Shown: positions 17,661 through 26,149 of the stretch, piece after piece
Layout of the letters: the number at the start of each line of letters is the position of its first letter
How positions within the stretch are numbered: the first letter of the stretch is position 1
From: Arenibacter sp. P308M17
GTDB taxonomy: Bacteria; Bacteroidota; Bacteroidia; Flavobacteriales; Flavobacteriaceae
Length of the DNA stretch: 64,000 nucleotides
Direction: 5' to 3'
Assembly: GCF_003426735.1 (NCBI RefSeq)
Contig: NZ_QVON01000009.1
Span: 62,001-126,000, forward strand
The notes under the pieces: generated by a model
Told to the model about the DNA's origin: nothing
Seen by the model: only the letters and a program-made list of their open reading frames with translations
The model's database searches: none
Made by a program: the position numbers and the translations under genes

Positions 17661-19325
17661 TTATGCCCCATATTTTTTCTTTCGTATGGCGTGAATTAGG
17701 AAACCAAAAATAAGGGTCAAACAAAGGGGTAGGCCAATATTAATCAACTGCCATTTGGTTTTTTGATCATTAATTTTTTCCACGTCCAAGAAAGGGATAG
17801 TTACTTTTTTGTTCCGAATGTTTATAAGTCCGGTATCGTCCAAGAGGTAATTAAGGCAATTTATAAGAAATTCCTTGTTGCCAAAAAAGTTGTTTGTCCA
17901 TTTATCATAACCCAATTCCAAGGGCCTGCCGTTTCGGACCTGGTTTCTTATAAGATCCCCGTCCGTTAGTACGATCATTTTGTTTTCAGGACCTTGATCC
18001 ACAATTTTGTCCAACTTAAGCGGTTTTACCCGGTTCATGAATGTGGATTTGAAGGCGCCTTCCACCAATACTCCCAAGATCTTATTTCCATTATTGTAGA
18101 AGTCTTTATCCGGAGGCGTATTTATAATATCCAGTTGAATCGGCTTTGGCACTGTTTCGGTTTTGGATAAGGGCGAACTACTGAGCAGCACGTGTTTTCT
18201 GTAATCATTGGGCAAAGTATCCAAACTACCTGTGAACTGGAACCTTATCGCTTCCAAATTGTTGTTTATGGGATGGTCGTTTTTGGAAAAGACCATTGGA
18301 TGGTAGTACCAGGGAACAGGTTTGTATTGGGAACTGTTCCCTTCTCCGGTCGCCAAGACTATTTGGGTAAAATAGAGGTCGTTGATCAGATCCGTATTTA
18401 AACGAATCCCGTATTTAAAGAAAAAATCGTTTAGGTTAAGATTGCGCGGTAGGGCCATGGCGGTTCCTTCTTCGTTAAAAAGACTATCCAGTTCCATAGC
18501 TACCTGATCTATGAGCCAAAGGGATTTGCCGCCCCCGGCAATATATTGATCCAAAATAAATTTTTCTTCATCACTAAAGGCCTCTGTAGGCTTTGCAATG
18601 AGCGCAAGGTCAAAACCATTTAATTGTTCCGATACCTTCTCTGGATCTGTGGCCACCGAGTCCAAGGTAATGGCTCCAATGTTGTAATACTCTTTTATGG
18701 TGGTCAGATAATCTGCCATAAAAATATCGTCCAATTCCCCATTGCCCTTAATAATGGCTATCTTTTTCTTTTCTTTTATGTTCAATTTTGTAAAGGCGTC
18801 CGCAAAGGCATATTCCAAATGTTGCACGGAATTGTTTACCCGCTCCTCTGTAGTGGCACCCAGTTTATTTTTTAGCAAGGGTACCTTAACGGTGCTGTTG
18901 TTGTAATTGACCATGGCCCAGGGAAAGATAATCTCTTGGGAGACTTTTCCGTTCTGTTCAACGGTAACGTTGGTGGGGGTAAGGCCCAAAGCCTGTAAAT
19001 CTGTGATAACGGCATCAATCTGAGTGGCCCCTTCAAGCGGATTTACAAAATTGAACTTTATATTCTTGTTTTCCGCTCCAAATTCCTCTAAAAGCTGCTG
19101 CGTTTCCAACTTAAGTTTTACAAATTCCGAAGGAAGATTTCCATCTAGCAGAATATCTATAATTACCGGAGCGTTAAACTGTCCAACAGAATTTAAAGCC
19201 GCCTTGGAAAGGGTATATCGGCCATCTTCGGTAAGATCTATTCTCTCATGGAAATAGTTGGCCAGAACATTTACGATCAGCAATAGGGCAAAAGCCTTGA
19301 TAATAGATAATACAGCTTTCTTCAT
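17661..19325 (-). CDS. gldG: Gliding motility ABC transporter component GldG
   Basis: A 554-residue protein with one N-terminal membrane anchor (about residues 8-24, IIKAFALLLIVNVLANYF), a large periplasmic part, and a C-terminal membrane helix (LINIGLPLCLTLIFGFLIHA). Segments such as ERIDLTEDGRYTLSKAAL and LLIDQVAM-type lines match GldG. With GldA (ATPase, not in the window) and GldF it forms an ABC transporter needed for gliding in Flavobacterium. It overlaps gldF by one base (TAATG), so they are translationally coupled. Confidence 0.93.
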   Translation of the reverse strand: MKKAVLSIIKAFALLLIVNVLANYFHERIDLTEDGRYTLSKAALNSVGQFNAPVIIDILLDGNLPSEFVKLKLETQQLLEEFGAENKNIKFNFVNPLEGATQIDAVITDLQALGLTPTNVTVEQNGKVSQEIIFPWAMVNYNNSTVKVPLLKNKLGATTEERVNNSVQHLEYAFADAFTKLNIKEKKKIAIIKGNGELDDIFMADYLTTIKEYYNIGAITLDSVATDPEKVSEQLNGFDLALIAKPTEAFSDEEKFILDQYIAGGGKSLWLIDQVAMELDSLFNEEGTAMALPRNLNLNDFFFKYGIRLNTDLINDLYFTQIVLATGEGNSSQYKPVPWYYHPMVFSKNDHPINNNLEAIRFQFTGSLDTLPNDYRKHVLLSSSPLSKTETVPKPIQLDIINTPPDKDFYNNGNKILGVLVEGAFKSTFMNRVKPLKLDKIVDQGPENKMIVLTDGDLIRNQVRNGRPLELGYDKWTNNFFGNKEFLINCLNYLLDDTGLINIRNKKVTIPFLDVEKINDQKTKWQLINIGLPLCLTLIFGFLIHAIRKKKYGA

Positions 19326-20056
19326 TACCTATTTTGATTTTTTAGTTGATTTACGGTCAGGTATAGAAAGAACAGGGTAAGACTTGTGAAATAAATAATG
19401 TCCCTGGTATCCAGGACACCCCTGGCGATACTTTCAAAATGGGCCTTCATCCCTATTTGCTCCACCAAAAGTACCACAGGACCATTTGGCAATATGGTGG
19501 CCAGGCTTTCAAATCCGTACAGCATAAAAAAGCAGAGCACCATACCGATTATAAAGGCCACAATTTGGTTTTCGGATAAGGTAGAGGTAAAAAGACCTAT
19601 TGCGGTATAGCTTGCAATTAAAAATAAGAGGCTAAAATAAGACCCCAATACCAGGCCTATATCCAGATTACCAATAGTTGCACCCAATTGGGAAATGGTA
19701 TAGACATAGAGAAGGGTAGGTAGTATAGCGATCAATGCCAGACAAAGGGAACCGAAGAACTTTCCCAGAACCGTTTCCCATAATGAAATGGGCTTTATAA
19801 AAAGCAGCTCCAAAGTGCCCAGTTTTTTTTCCTCCGAAAAACTTTTCATGGTAATGGCGGGAATCAGAAAAAGAAATACCCAAGGGGCAAGAAGAAAGAA
19901 ATTGCCCAGATCTGCAAAACCGTATTCAAATATGTTGAACGGTCCCTTAAATACCCATAGGAACAGGCCGGTGAGCACTAAAAAGAGTCCTATGACCAGA
20001 TAACCGATAGGTGAGGTAAAAAACGATTGAATTTCTCTTTTAAATATGGCAATCAT
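19325..20056 (-). CDS. gldF: Gliding motility ABC transporter permease GldF
   Basis: A 243-residue permease with about six membrane helices, starting MIAIFKREIQSFFTSPIGYL, the typical GldF N-terminus. The cytoplasmic loop SFSEEKKLGTLELLFIKPIS is the conserved ABC-2 coupling segment. It is first in the gldF-gldG operon. GldF/GldG are known in gliding Bacteroidota and also in some non-gliders, so presence supports but does not prove gliding. Confidence 0.94.
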   Translation of the reverse strand: MIAIFKREIQSFFTSPIGYLVIGLFLVLTGLFLWVFKGPFNIFEYGFADLGNFFLLAPWVFLFLIPAITMKSFSEEKKLGTLELLFIKPISLWETVLGKFFGSLCLALIAILPTLLYVYTISQLGATIGNLDIGLVLGSYFSLLFLIASYTAIGLFTSTLSENQIVAFIIGMVLCFFMLYGFESLATILPNGPVVLLVEQIGMKAHFESIARGVLDTRDIIYFTSLTLFFLYLTVNQLKNQNR

Positions 20057-20269
20057 GTATGTTGGATATTGGATATAGGTTCTATTGTTCCAAGAATTGT
20101 AGGCAATAAAATATTTCTTACTTCCGCGCTCTGCAATATTTCCTAAAGGCTAAAGCCTTCCGCCTGTCCGGATTTCTTGGTATTGTTTTTAAAGTTGGCC
20201 CTAAAACTAGCAATATTTTTTATTTTGAAGGTCAAATCTACAATTCCTACCAACCTTCACAACTTGATA
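20057..20269. other. Intergenic region upstream of gldF
   Basis: A gap of 213 bp. A small hairpin AAGGC-TAAA-GCCTT lies at 20146-20159; as it has no T run it may be incidental. It contains the gldF promoter region, but I find no good TAnnTTTG motif. Confidence 0.35.
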
Positions 20270-21100
20270 TTAATTGAAATTAATAATTACGGTATCCCTA
20301 TAATCAAGACCCAATAGGGTAGAGGCCCCCCCCACCGTATTTAGGTCGCTCTTATAAATAGCGATCTCTACATATCCAGAAGAGTTGAATAGGGCCAGTA
20401 ATTCCCCGGGCGATTTCCGCTGACTTTTATCCAGTTCATAATTAATGATGTCGCTGTATTTTTTATGGATCTCCTTAATTTTTTTATTTCGGGCATGTAG
20501 TTCAAAGGGCCTACCCTTGCCAACGGATTTGAAAATATTTTGTTGAATGTTGGTTACCACATTCCCATAGTTATCTATGTAAATAACACTTCCGGAGATG
20601 GTCTTGCCGTCATCCGAAATTCTTGGATTGAACTCCCTTAGGTCCTTTAGGTTTTTAAAGGGCCTACCTATTACTTCCAATTTTCCACCTCTTGCAATAT
20701 GGCTTGCGGCCTTAACAAAAACATCCATTTCAGGAAACGAACTATCAACCGTATTGGGCAATTGAATTTCTATCACTTTTTCCGGTACTATTTCAGAAAT
20801 AATAAGCCCTATTACCCCATTGTTGGCCATAATAAAATAGTGGTCGTCCACTAAAACGGCAATATGTTGGTTTTCCGGTGTCAATTCAGAATCCACCCCT
20901 ACGATATGGATACTGCCGTCAGGAAAATTTTTATATGAATTTTTGAGTATGTAGGCACATTCCTGAATATTGAAAGGTGCTATGGAGTGAGAAATATCAA
21001 CAATTTTTGCGTCTGCCAATTCTTTGTAAATTGTCCCTTTTATGGCGCCTACAAAATGGTCCTTATGTCCAAAATCAGTAGTTAAAGTAATTATAGCCAT
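20270..21100 (-). CDS. SAM hydrolase / SAM hydroxide adenosyltransferase family
   Basis: A 276-residue protein of the DUF62/chlorinase-fluorinase fold. Start MAIITLTTDFGHKDHFVGAI carries the conserved TDFG-x-x-D-x-(Y/F)-V motif, with Asp9 as the substrate-binding Asp, and ISHSIAPFNIQECAYIL follows. The C-terminal domain has IYIDNYGNVVTNI. Known reaction of most members: S-adenosylmethionine plus water gives adenosine and methionine. The halogenases carry a short extra loop; without an alignment I default to the hydrolase. It is divergent from phoH. Confidence 0.9.
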   Translation of the reverse strand: MAIITLTTDFGHKDHFVGAIKGTIYKELADAKIVDISHSIAPFNIQECAYILKNSYKNFPDGSIHIVGVDSELTPENQHIAVLVDDHYFIMANNGVIGLIISEIVPEKVIEIQLPNTVDSSFPEMDVFVKAASHIARGGKLEVIGRPFKNLKDLREFNPRISDDGKTISGSVIYIDNYGNVVTNIQQNIFKSVGKGRPFELHARNKKIKEIHKKYSDIINYELDKSQRKSPGELLALFNSSGYVEIAIYKSDLNTVGGASTLLGLDYRDTVIINFN

Positions 21101-21159
21101 ACAGGACTGTTGATATGTTTTTGGTTTGGTAAGTTGTTTTTTTACTTAAGTTTGTTGCA

Positions 21160-21188
21160 CAAAATTACATAAAAAAACAGCGAACCAA
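21160..21188 (-). promoter_or_regulatory. Promoter of the SAM hydrolase gene
   Basis: On the minus strand TTG (21186-21188) is followed after 18 nt by TAATTTTG (21160-21167), a match to the Bacteroidota -33/-7 pair. The predicted leader is about 50 nt. Confidence 0.6.
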
Positions 21189-21230
21189 AATATATATTTC
21201 ATATCTAATCCTTTATAACACCTCTCTTCT

Positions 21231-22184
21231 TTGAACGAACTTATAATAGAACTTACAGACATTAGCCCAAGGGAATTTTTTGGACAGAGCAATGAGAACA
21301 TAGATTTACTGAAAAAGCATTTTCCCAAGCTCAAAATTGTTGCCAGGGGAAACAAGATCAAGGTCTATGGAGACGAAGACCTTTTGGATGAATTCGATAG
21401 ACGGTTCGACCTGCTCACCGCCCACTATGCCAAGTACAATAAGTTGGATGAAAACAGTATTGAGAGACTCCTGGCCGGTAATGGGCAGGAAGTTTTTGAG
21501 TCCTCTGAGATCAGTGGTGAAGTTTTGGTACATGGCGTAAGCGGTAGACTAATAAAGGCACAAACGGTAAATCAACGTAGATTGGTCGATGCTGCCAGAA
21601 ACAATGATATGGTATTTGCCGTAGGACCGGCGGGAACAGGAAAAACCTATACGGGGGTGGCCTTGGCCGTAAAAGCGTTAAAGGAAAAACAGGTGAAACG
21701 GATCATCTTGACCAGGCCTGCCGTGGAGGCCGGTGAAAATTTGGGTTTTCTGCCAGGAGATCTTAAGGAAAAGTTGGACCCCTATATGCAACCTTTATAC
21801 GATGCCCTACGGGACATGATAGCACCGGAAAAATTAGCCCATTATTTAGAAAACGGCACCATACAGATAGCCCCTATGGCCTTCATGCGCGGTAGGACCT
21901 TGGACAATGCCTTTGTGATTTTGGACGAGGCCCAGAATACTACCCATGCGCAAATGAAAATGTTCCTGACGAGAATGGGAAAGAATGCGAAATTTTTGAT
22001 CAATGGCGATCCGGGACAAATTGATTTGCCAAGGCGTTTGATCTCGGGACTCAAGGAGGCCTTGTTGGTACTTCAGAACATTGAAGGGATAGAGGTTATC
22101 TATTTGGACGATAAGGATGTGATAAGGCATAAATTGGTTAAAAAGGTGATCGAGGCCTACAAGGGAATTGAGCATAACAATTGA
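21231..22184 (+). CDS. PhoH-family ATPase
   Basis: A 317-residue cytoplasmic protein with an N-terminal KH-like part and a C-terminal PhoH ATPase domain: Walker A GPAGTGKT at 132-139, Walker [11 protein letters not shown] near 225, and a later [10 protein letters not shown] (sensor-like). The start codon is TTG at 21231: the sequence [18 protein letters not shown] matches the flavobacterial family N-terminus and no ATG lies near. The role is not settled; linked to RNA metabolism and stress. It is followed 10 bp later by purC. Confidence 0.93.
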   Translation: MNELIIELTDISPREFFGQSNENIDLLKKHFPKLKIVARGNKIKVYGDEDLLDEFDRRFDLLTAHYAKYNKLDENSIERLLAGNGQEVFESSEISGEVLVHGVSGRLIKAQTVNQRRLVDAARNNDMVFAVGPAGTGKTYTGVALAVKALKEKQVKRIILTRPAVEAGENLGFLPGDLKEKLDPYMQPLYDALRDMIAPEKLAHYLENGTIQIAPMAFMRGRTLDNAFVILDEAQNTTHAQMKMFLTRMGKNAKFLINGDPGQIDLPRRLISGLKEALLVLQNIEGIEVIYLDDKDVIRHKLVKKVIEAYKGIEHNN

Positions 22185-22194
22185 TAATTGCAAC

Positions 22195-23151
22195 ATGGGT
22201 AATACAATAATTGATACAAATTTTAACTTTCCGGGACAGCAAAGTTTATACAAAGGAAAGGTAAGGGAGGTATATTATCTTGAAAATGATATTCTGGTAA
22301 TGGTGGCTACGGACAGGCTTTCCGCTTTTGATGTGGTTATGCCAAAAGGAATTCCGTATAAAGGTCAAATATTAAATCAGATAGCCACTAAGATGATGGC
22401 GGATACCTCCGATATAGTACCCAATTGGTTGTTGGCCACTCCAGATCCCAATGTTGCCGTAGGGTTAGCCTGCGAGCCGTTTAAGGTGGAAATGGTAATC
22501 AGGGGGTATTTGTCCGGACATGCCGCAAGGGAATACAAGCTGGGGAAAAGAACGCTCTGCGGTGTTGCCATGCCCCACGGAATGTTGGAAAACGATAAAT
22601 TCCCCGTTCCTATTATAACCCCTGCCACTAAGGCCGAAATGGGGGACCACGATGAGGATATTTCCAGGGAAGCCATTTTGGAAAGGGGAATAGTTAGTGA
22701 GGAAGATTACCTAGTTCTAGAAAAGTACACCAAGGCACTCTTTCAAAGAGGTACGGAAATTGCCGCCAAAAGGGGATTGATTTTGGTGGATACCAAATAT
22801 GAGTTTGGGAAAACCAAGGAGGGCAAGATTGTGCTTATTGATGAAATCCATACTCCGGATTCTTCCCGTTATTTTTATGCCGATGGCTATGGGGAACGAC
22901 AGAACAGGGGAGAGGCCCAGAAGCAATTGTCCAAGGAGTTTGTGCGCCAATGGCTGATCAGCAATAATTTTCAAGGGTTAAAAGGACAGGTAGTACCTGA
23001 AATGACCGATGAATATATTCAAACGGTCTCGGAACGATATATTGAGCTCTACGAAAATATTACCGGAGAAAAATTTATTAAGGCCGATATTTCGGATATC
23101 CAGTCCAGAATTGGAAAAAATGTTTTGGACTATCTAGCTACCTTAAAATAA
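22195..23151 (+). CDS. purC: Phosphoribosylaminoimidazole-succinocarboxamide synthase (SAICAR synthetase)
   Basis: About 318 residues. The start is set at ATG 22195 ([19 protein letters not shown]), since an upstream TTG frame start would overlap phoH and adds an atypical stretch. The signature [12 protein letters not shown] (ATP-binding) is followed by [34 protein letters not shown] and [15 protein letters not shown]. Known reaction: CAIR plus aspartate plus ATP gives SAICAR in purine synthesis. Length fits the longer SAICAR-synthetase class. It ends exactly at the base before the convergent exonuclease stop codon. Confidence 0.96.
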   Translation: MGNTIIDTNFNFPGQQSLYKGKVREVYYLENDILVMVATDRLSAFDVVMPKGIPYKGQILNQIATKMMADTSDIVPNWLLATPDPNVAVGLACEPFKVEMVIRGYLSGHAAREYKLGKRTLCGVAMPHGMLENDKFPVPIITPATKAEMGDHDEDISREAILERGIVSEEDYLVLEKYTKALFQRGTEIAAKRGLILVDTKYEFGKTKEGKIVLIDEIHTPDSSRYFYADGYGERQNRGEAQKQLSKEFVRQWLISNNFQGLKGQVVPEMTDEYIQTVSERYIELYENITGEKFIKADISDIQSRIGKNVLDYLATLK

Positions 23152-23817
23152 TTACCCCATTTTCAACAGGTCTTTTAACTGCAGTTGTCCCTTGCCCTTC
23201 AATCGACTCCTGATTTTTAGGAATGCAATGGCAGTAATGTAGGCATCCCCCATGGCCGTATGCCTATCTTTCTGGGATATATCGAACTTCTCTGCCAATT
23301 CATCCAAGGAATAGTGTTCTTTCTTTTTAAATACATTGGAATTTAAAAGTGTTTTTTTGTAGAGATTTGAAGTGTCCAACACCTTGTTTTTTAATCTGGG
23401 AAGGCCGTTTCTTTCCAACGCCCTGTTGATCATGGTAATATCAAAAATGGCATGGTGCGCTACTATTACCGCATTCTGCAAAAAGCCCAATAGTTCTTTC
23501 ATGGCTGCACCCTCACTAATACAGGAGGTCCCGCCATTTTTGAGGATACCGTGAATTTTTGCAGTTTCCGCATTATAGTGGTCCTGCTTTAAAAAGAGTT
23601 CCAAGCTTTGGTTCAGGGCAATATTTTTGTTGACCAAACTTAGTGCGCCTATGCATAGAATCCTGTCGTTGAGATAGTCGAAACCTGTGGTTTCCGTATC
23701 CAATACCACAAATCTTACCAGGCTGGGGTCCTCAATCGGTTTTTTATTGAAGCTATTCTCGTATTCCTGCCAATAATCGGGATAGTCGTTTACTTTTTTT
23801 TTAAAGAAATTTATCAT
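23152..23817 (-). CDS. DnaQ-like 3'-5' exonuclease
   Basis: A 221-residue DEDD-superfamily nuclease. Exo I FVVLDTETTGFD gives catalytic Asp40 and Glu42; exo II lies around VIVAHHAIFDITMINRAL; exo III HTAMGDAYITA supplies His and Asp of the DEDDh type. It resembles the epsilon proofreading subunit, but the housekeeping dnaQ may be elsewhere. It overlaps the end of the upstream DUF294-type gene by 4 bp (ATGA), so the two are coupled. Such pairs recur in Bacteroidota, and the regulator-like partner may act with it. Confidence 0.9.
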   Translation of the reverse strand: MINFFKKKVNDYPDYWQEYENSFNKKPIEDPSLVRFVVLDTETTGFDYLNDRILCIGALSLVNKNIALNQSLELFLKQDHYNAETAKIHGILKNGGTSCISEGAAMKELLGFLQNAVIVAHHAIFDITMINRALERNGLPRLKNKVLDTSNLYKKTLLNSNVFKKKEHYSLDELAEKFDISQKDRHTAMGDAYITAIAFLKIRSRLKGKGQLQLKDLLKMG

Positions 23818-25736
23818 CTCAACAGGTTTGAAACTTTGAATCTTATACTTACCAACTCCTGAATTTCCTTTATGGTCTTAAATGTCCTTTTAAGTTTAAT
23901 TTTCTCTTCCTTGGTCAATTCCTCTATGGCAATATACCTACCCGAATCATTGTGGAGCAGACCGTGTTTTGTCCTAAACTTTAAAAGGGCCCTAGTGGCA
24001 TAGGAACAGGCCATGAAAATTTCCTCGTTGTTGGGTTCCAGCTCTGCCAATTTTTCAAATCGCTCTGCGGTACTGTTGATGGATTTGACCGAATGTGATA
24101 AAATCAGCACCCTTGCCGCATCGGTCAAAGGCATTAAAGCCCTTCTCTTTAGATCGAAAGAATCTTTATGTTCCCCGTCTTCCTCCACCAATAACTGTCT
24201 AAAAAAGCCTGTTGGTGAAGGGTTTTGCAAAGCGCCACTGGCTAAGTGTAAATAGAAAATAGGATATTTTTTGGTGGCATCAAAAATGTGTTCCGATAGT
24301 TCGTTCACCAAATTTACATCACCATAGGTAATATTATAATCGAAAAATATGGACGAAAGCAGTACTTCATCTGTCCCTGGATTTATAATCCATTGGGAAA
24401 TGGTCTTTTTCCATTCCTCCAGACTTAAACACCAATTGGGATTGGAGGCCATCATTTCGGCAGGGCAATAATCGTATCCAATATCAAACAACCCTTTGTT
24501 TATCAGTTTGGACAATTTCAAAAAATAATCGGTTGTTTCTATAAGCCTGTCCTCAGGAACATTTTCAAAGACCAGGGCGTTGTCCTGGTCGGTCTGAAGG
24601 AGTTGTTCGCTACGTCCTTGACTACCAAGCGCCAGCCATGCAAATTTTACGGGAGGTTTTGTTGGCATTTCCTCCAGGGATAGTTTGATAATTTGTTTTA
24701 CGCAGGCATCGTTAAGTTCGGATATTATTTTGGTAGTCAATTTAATTGGAATATTTTGATCCAAATAGTCCTGTAAAAGCTGCGTAATACTTTTCCTAAT
24801 TTGTTTTATCGATTTTATTTTCTTGGCCCTATTTATAGCTTTTATCAATACGGCCGGGTTGTTGCCCAGGGCCACCATAACATCGTGTTTGGATAGTATC
24901 CCGATAGCCTTTGAGTTGGGCGTGCCGTCCTTGGTAATACATAAATGGCTGATATTGCTTTTCATCATCGCCATTTGTGCCTGGGTTATGGTCATGTGTT
25001 TGTTATAGGTAATCACCGGCGAGACCATTATATCCCGGGCCATGGTTGTAATGGGGTATTTACCGGTAACAATATTGTTACGAAGATCCTTGTCCGTAAT
25101 GATCCCAATGGGCATCTTATCCTTGACCACCAGCATGGCGCCCACTTTTTTTTCGGTCATTCTCTTGGCTATAGTTTTGGCAGAGGTGGTAGCGGTACAG
25201 GTAACCAATTTTTTAGAATACTGTACAGATTGTAAATCCAATACTTGGGTATCGGGGGCCACGGGATTTAAATCCGGTACCTCGTCATACAATTTGCCCC
25301 GATGGCTTTTGGAATACGGATTTCTGGTATTGGAGGCGAAACTTTCAATTAAGAAATTTCCAACGGCTATATTCCTTTGGGCGTAGGGTTTAAATATGTT
25401 GATGGGAATAGCGTATAGTATACTTTCTTCATGCGCCTTTGCGGTCATTTTATAATTTTCTTGGGCCATTAAGGGTCTAAGTCCAAATATATCCCCTTCA
25501 TCGCACATGTCCATGATACTCTTGTCCAATCCTTTTTTAAGGGCAACAGCTCCCTTATTTACCACATAAAAATGGGGGTGTGGCTCATCATTTTCGGCAA
25601 AAATAACACTATCCTTTTCCTTATAGACAATGGTTATTTCTTGGGCAAGGGTTTCAAGGTCTGTCTGGCCCAGGACATTGAAGGGCGGGAAATTTTTAAG
25701 AAAATCGGCTACTCTATGTGAAATGGTATTTTTCAT
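23814..25736 (-). CDS. cNMP-binding, CBS-pair and DUF294 nucleotidyltransferase-like protein
   Basis: A 640-residue cytoplasmic protein. Parts in order: a cyclic-nucleotide-binding-like domain (about 15-140, with GDIFGLRPLMAQ), a CBS pair (about 170-300, KMPIGIITDKDLRNNIVTG), a DUF294 nucleotidyltransferase-like domain with GSQGRSEQLLQTDQDNALVF (around 370-390, the Gly-Ser and Asp-x-Asp pattern of the polymerase-beta fold), and a DUF294 C-terminal domain with DLKRRALMPLTDAARVL. The layout resembles a signal-controlled nucleotidyltransferase, related in style to GlnD. Substrate unknown. Coupled to the exonuclease gene. Confidence 0.9.
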   Translation of the reverse strand: MKNTISHRVADFLKNFPPFNVLGQTDLETLAQEITIVYKEKDSVIFAENDEPHPHFYVVNKGAVALKKGLDKSIMDMCDEGDIFGLRPLMAQENYKMTAKAHEESILYAIPINIFKPYAQRNIAVGNFLIESFASNTRNPYSKSHRGKLYDEVPDLNPVAPDTQVLDLQSVQYSKKLVTCTATTSAKTIAKRMTEKKVGAMLVVKDKMPIGIITDKDLRNNIVTGKYPITTMARDIMVSPVITYNKHMTITQAQMAMMKSNISHLCITKDGTPNSKAIGILSKHDVMVALGNNPAVLIKAINRAKKIKSIKQIRKSITQLLQDYLDQNIPIKLTTKIISELNDACVKQIIKLSLEEMPTKPPVKFAWLALGSQGRSEQLLQTDQDNALVFENVPEDRLIETTDYFLKLSKLINKGLFDIGYDYCPAEMMASNPNWCLSLEEWKKTISQWIINPGTDEVLLSSIFFDYNITYGDVNLVNELSEHIFDATKKYPIFYLHLASGALQNPSPTGFFRQLLVEEDGEHKDSFDLKRRALMPLTDAARVLILSHSVKSINSTAERFEKLAELEPNNEEIFMACSYATRALLKFRTKHGLLHNDSGRYIAIEELTKEEKIKLKRTFKTIKEIQELVSIRFKVSNLLR

Positions 25737-25835
25737 CTAATATCTACTGTTGTTTCTTAATCATTATATTCCTAATTCTAGTTTCCATAAGAAATTAATG
25801 TTTAAAGTTACTTTTTTTGGGAAGCTCCAACAACT

Positions 25836-25995
25836 GAACTCATCTTAACTTTTTCTATTACCTGCAAAATCATCATTTTGCACCCTAATTTTGTCTTTTT
25901 CTCTCACCGTAGCGCTGCTATGCTGATCCAAAAAGCCTTTATTAGGGTACAATAGCATAACTTTTCGGTTGAAAACAAAAAGTCAAGATGAGTTC
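25836..25995. repeat. 160-bp imperfect palindrome, MITE/REP-like
   Basis: Outer arms GAACTCATCTT (25836-25846) and AAGATGAGTTC (25985-25995) are perfect complements. Matching continues inward with gaps: ACTTTTT opposite AAAAAGT, and ACCCTAAT (25882-25889) opposite ATTAGGGT (25941-25948), all symmetric about 25915, where the tip AGCGCT lies. It carries no ORF. It could be a small non-autonomous mobile element or a folded repeat. No target-site duplication was identified. Confidence 0.55.
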
Positions 25996-26048
25996 ACTGA
26001 AAAAATAGCTAATATTTTCTTCTGTCCAATTAAAACAAAGAATAAAAT

Positions 26049-26056
26049 TATATTTG
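26049..26056 (+). promoter_or_regulatory. Probable -7 element (TATATTTG) for the FG-GAP lipoprotein gene
   Basis: TATATTTG matches TAnnTTTG and lies about 95 bp before the first in-frame ATG. No -33 TTG is evident. Confidence 0.4.
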
Positions 26057-26149
26057 ATTAAACCCTAAATGCATTGGTTTTGGGATTGGATTGAATTAAT
26101 ATTGCATGGACCTGTTGGGCAAACGTATATTTTCCAATAAATTTTTTAA

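Larger units (their letters stand above)
25737..26149. other. 413-bp divergent gap with a long palindrome
   Basis: The region between two divergent genes. It holds the palindrome at 25836-25995 and, at 26049-26056, a TATATTTG promoter element for the FG-GAP lipoprotein. The rest is AT-rich and contains no gene. Confidence 0.5.

Noticed and set aside
21846-22253. 135-residue minus-strand frame
   Set aside because: Opposite phoH and purC; no recognisable domain.
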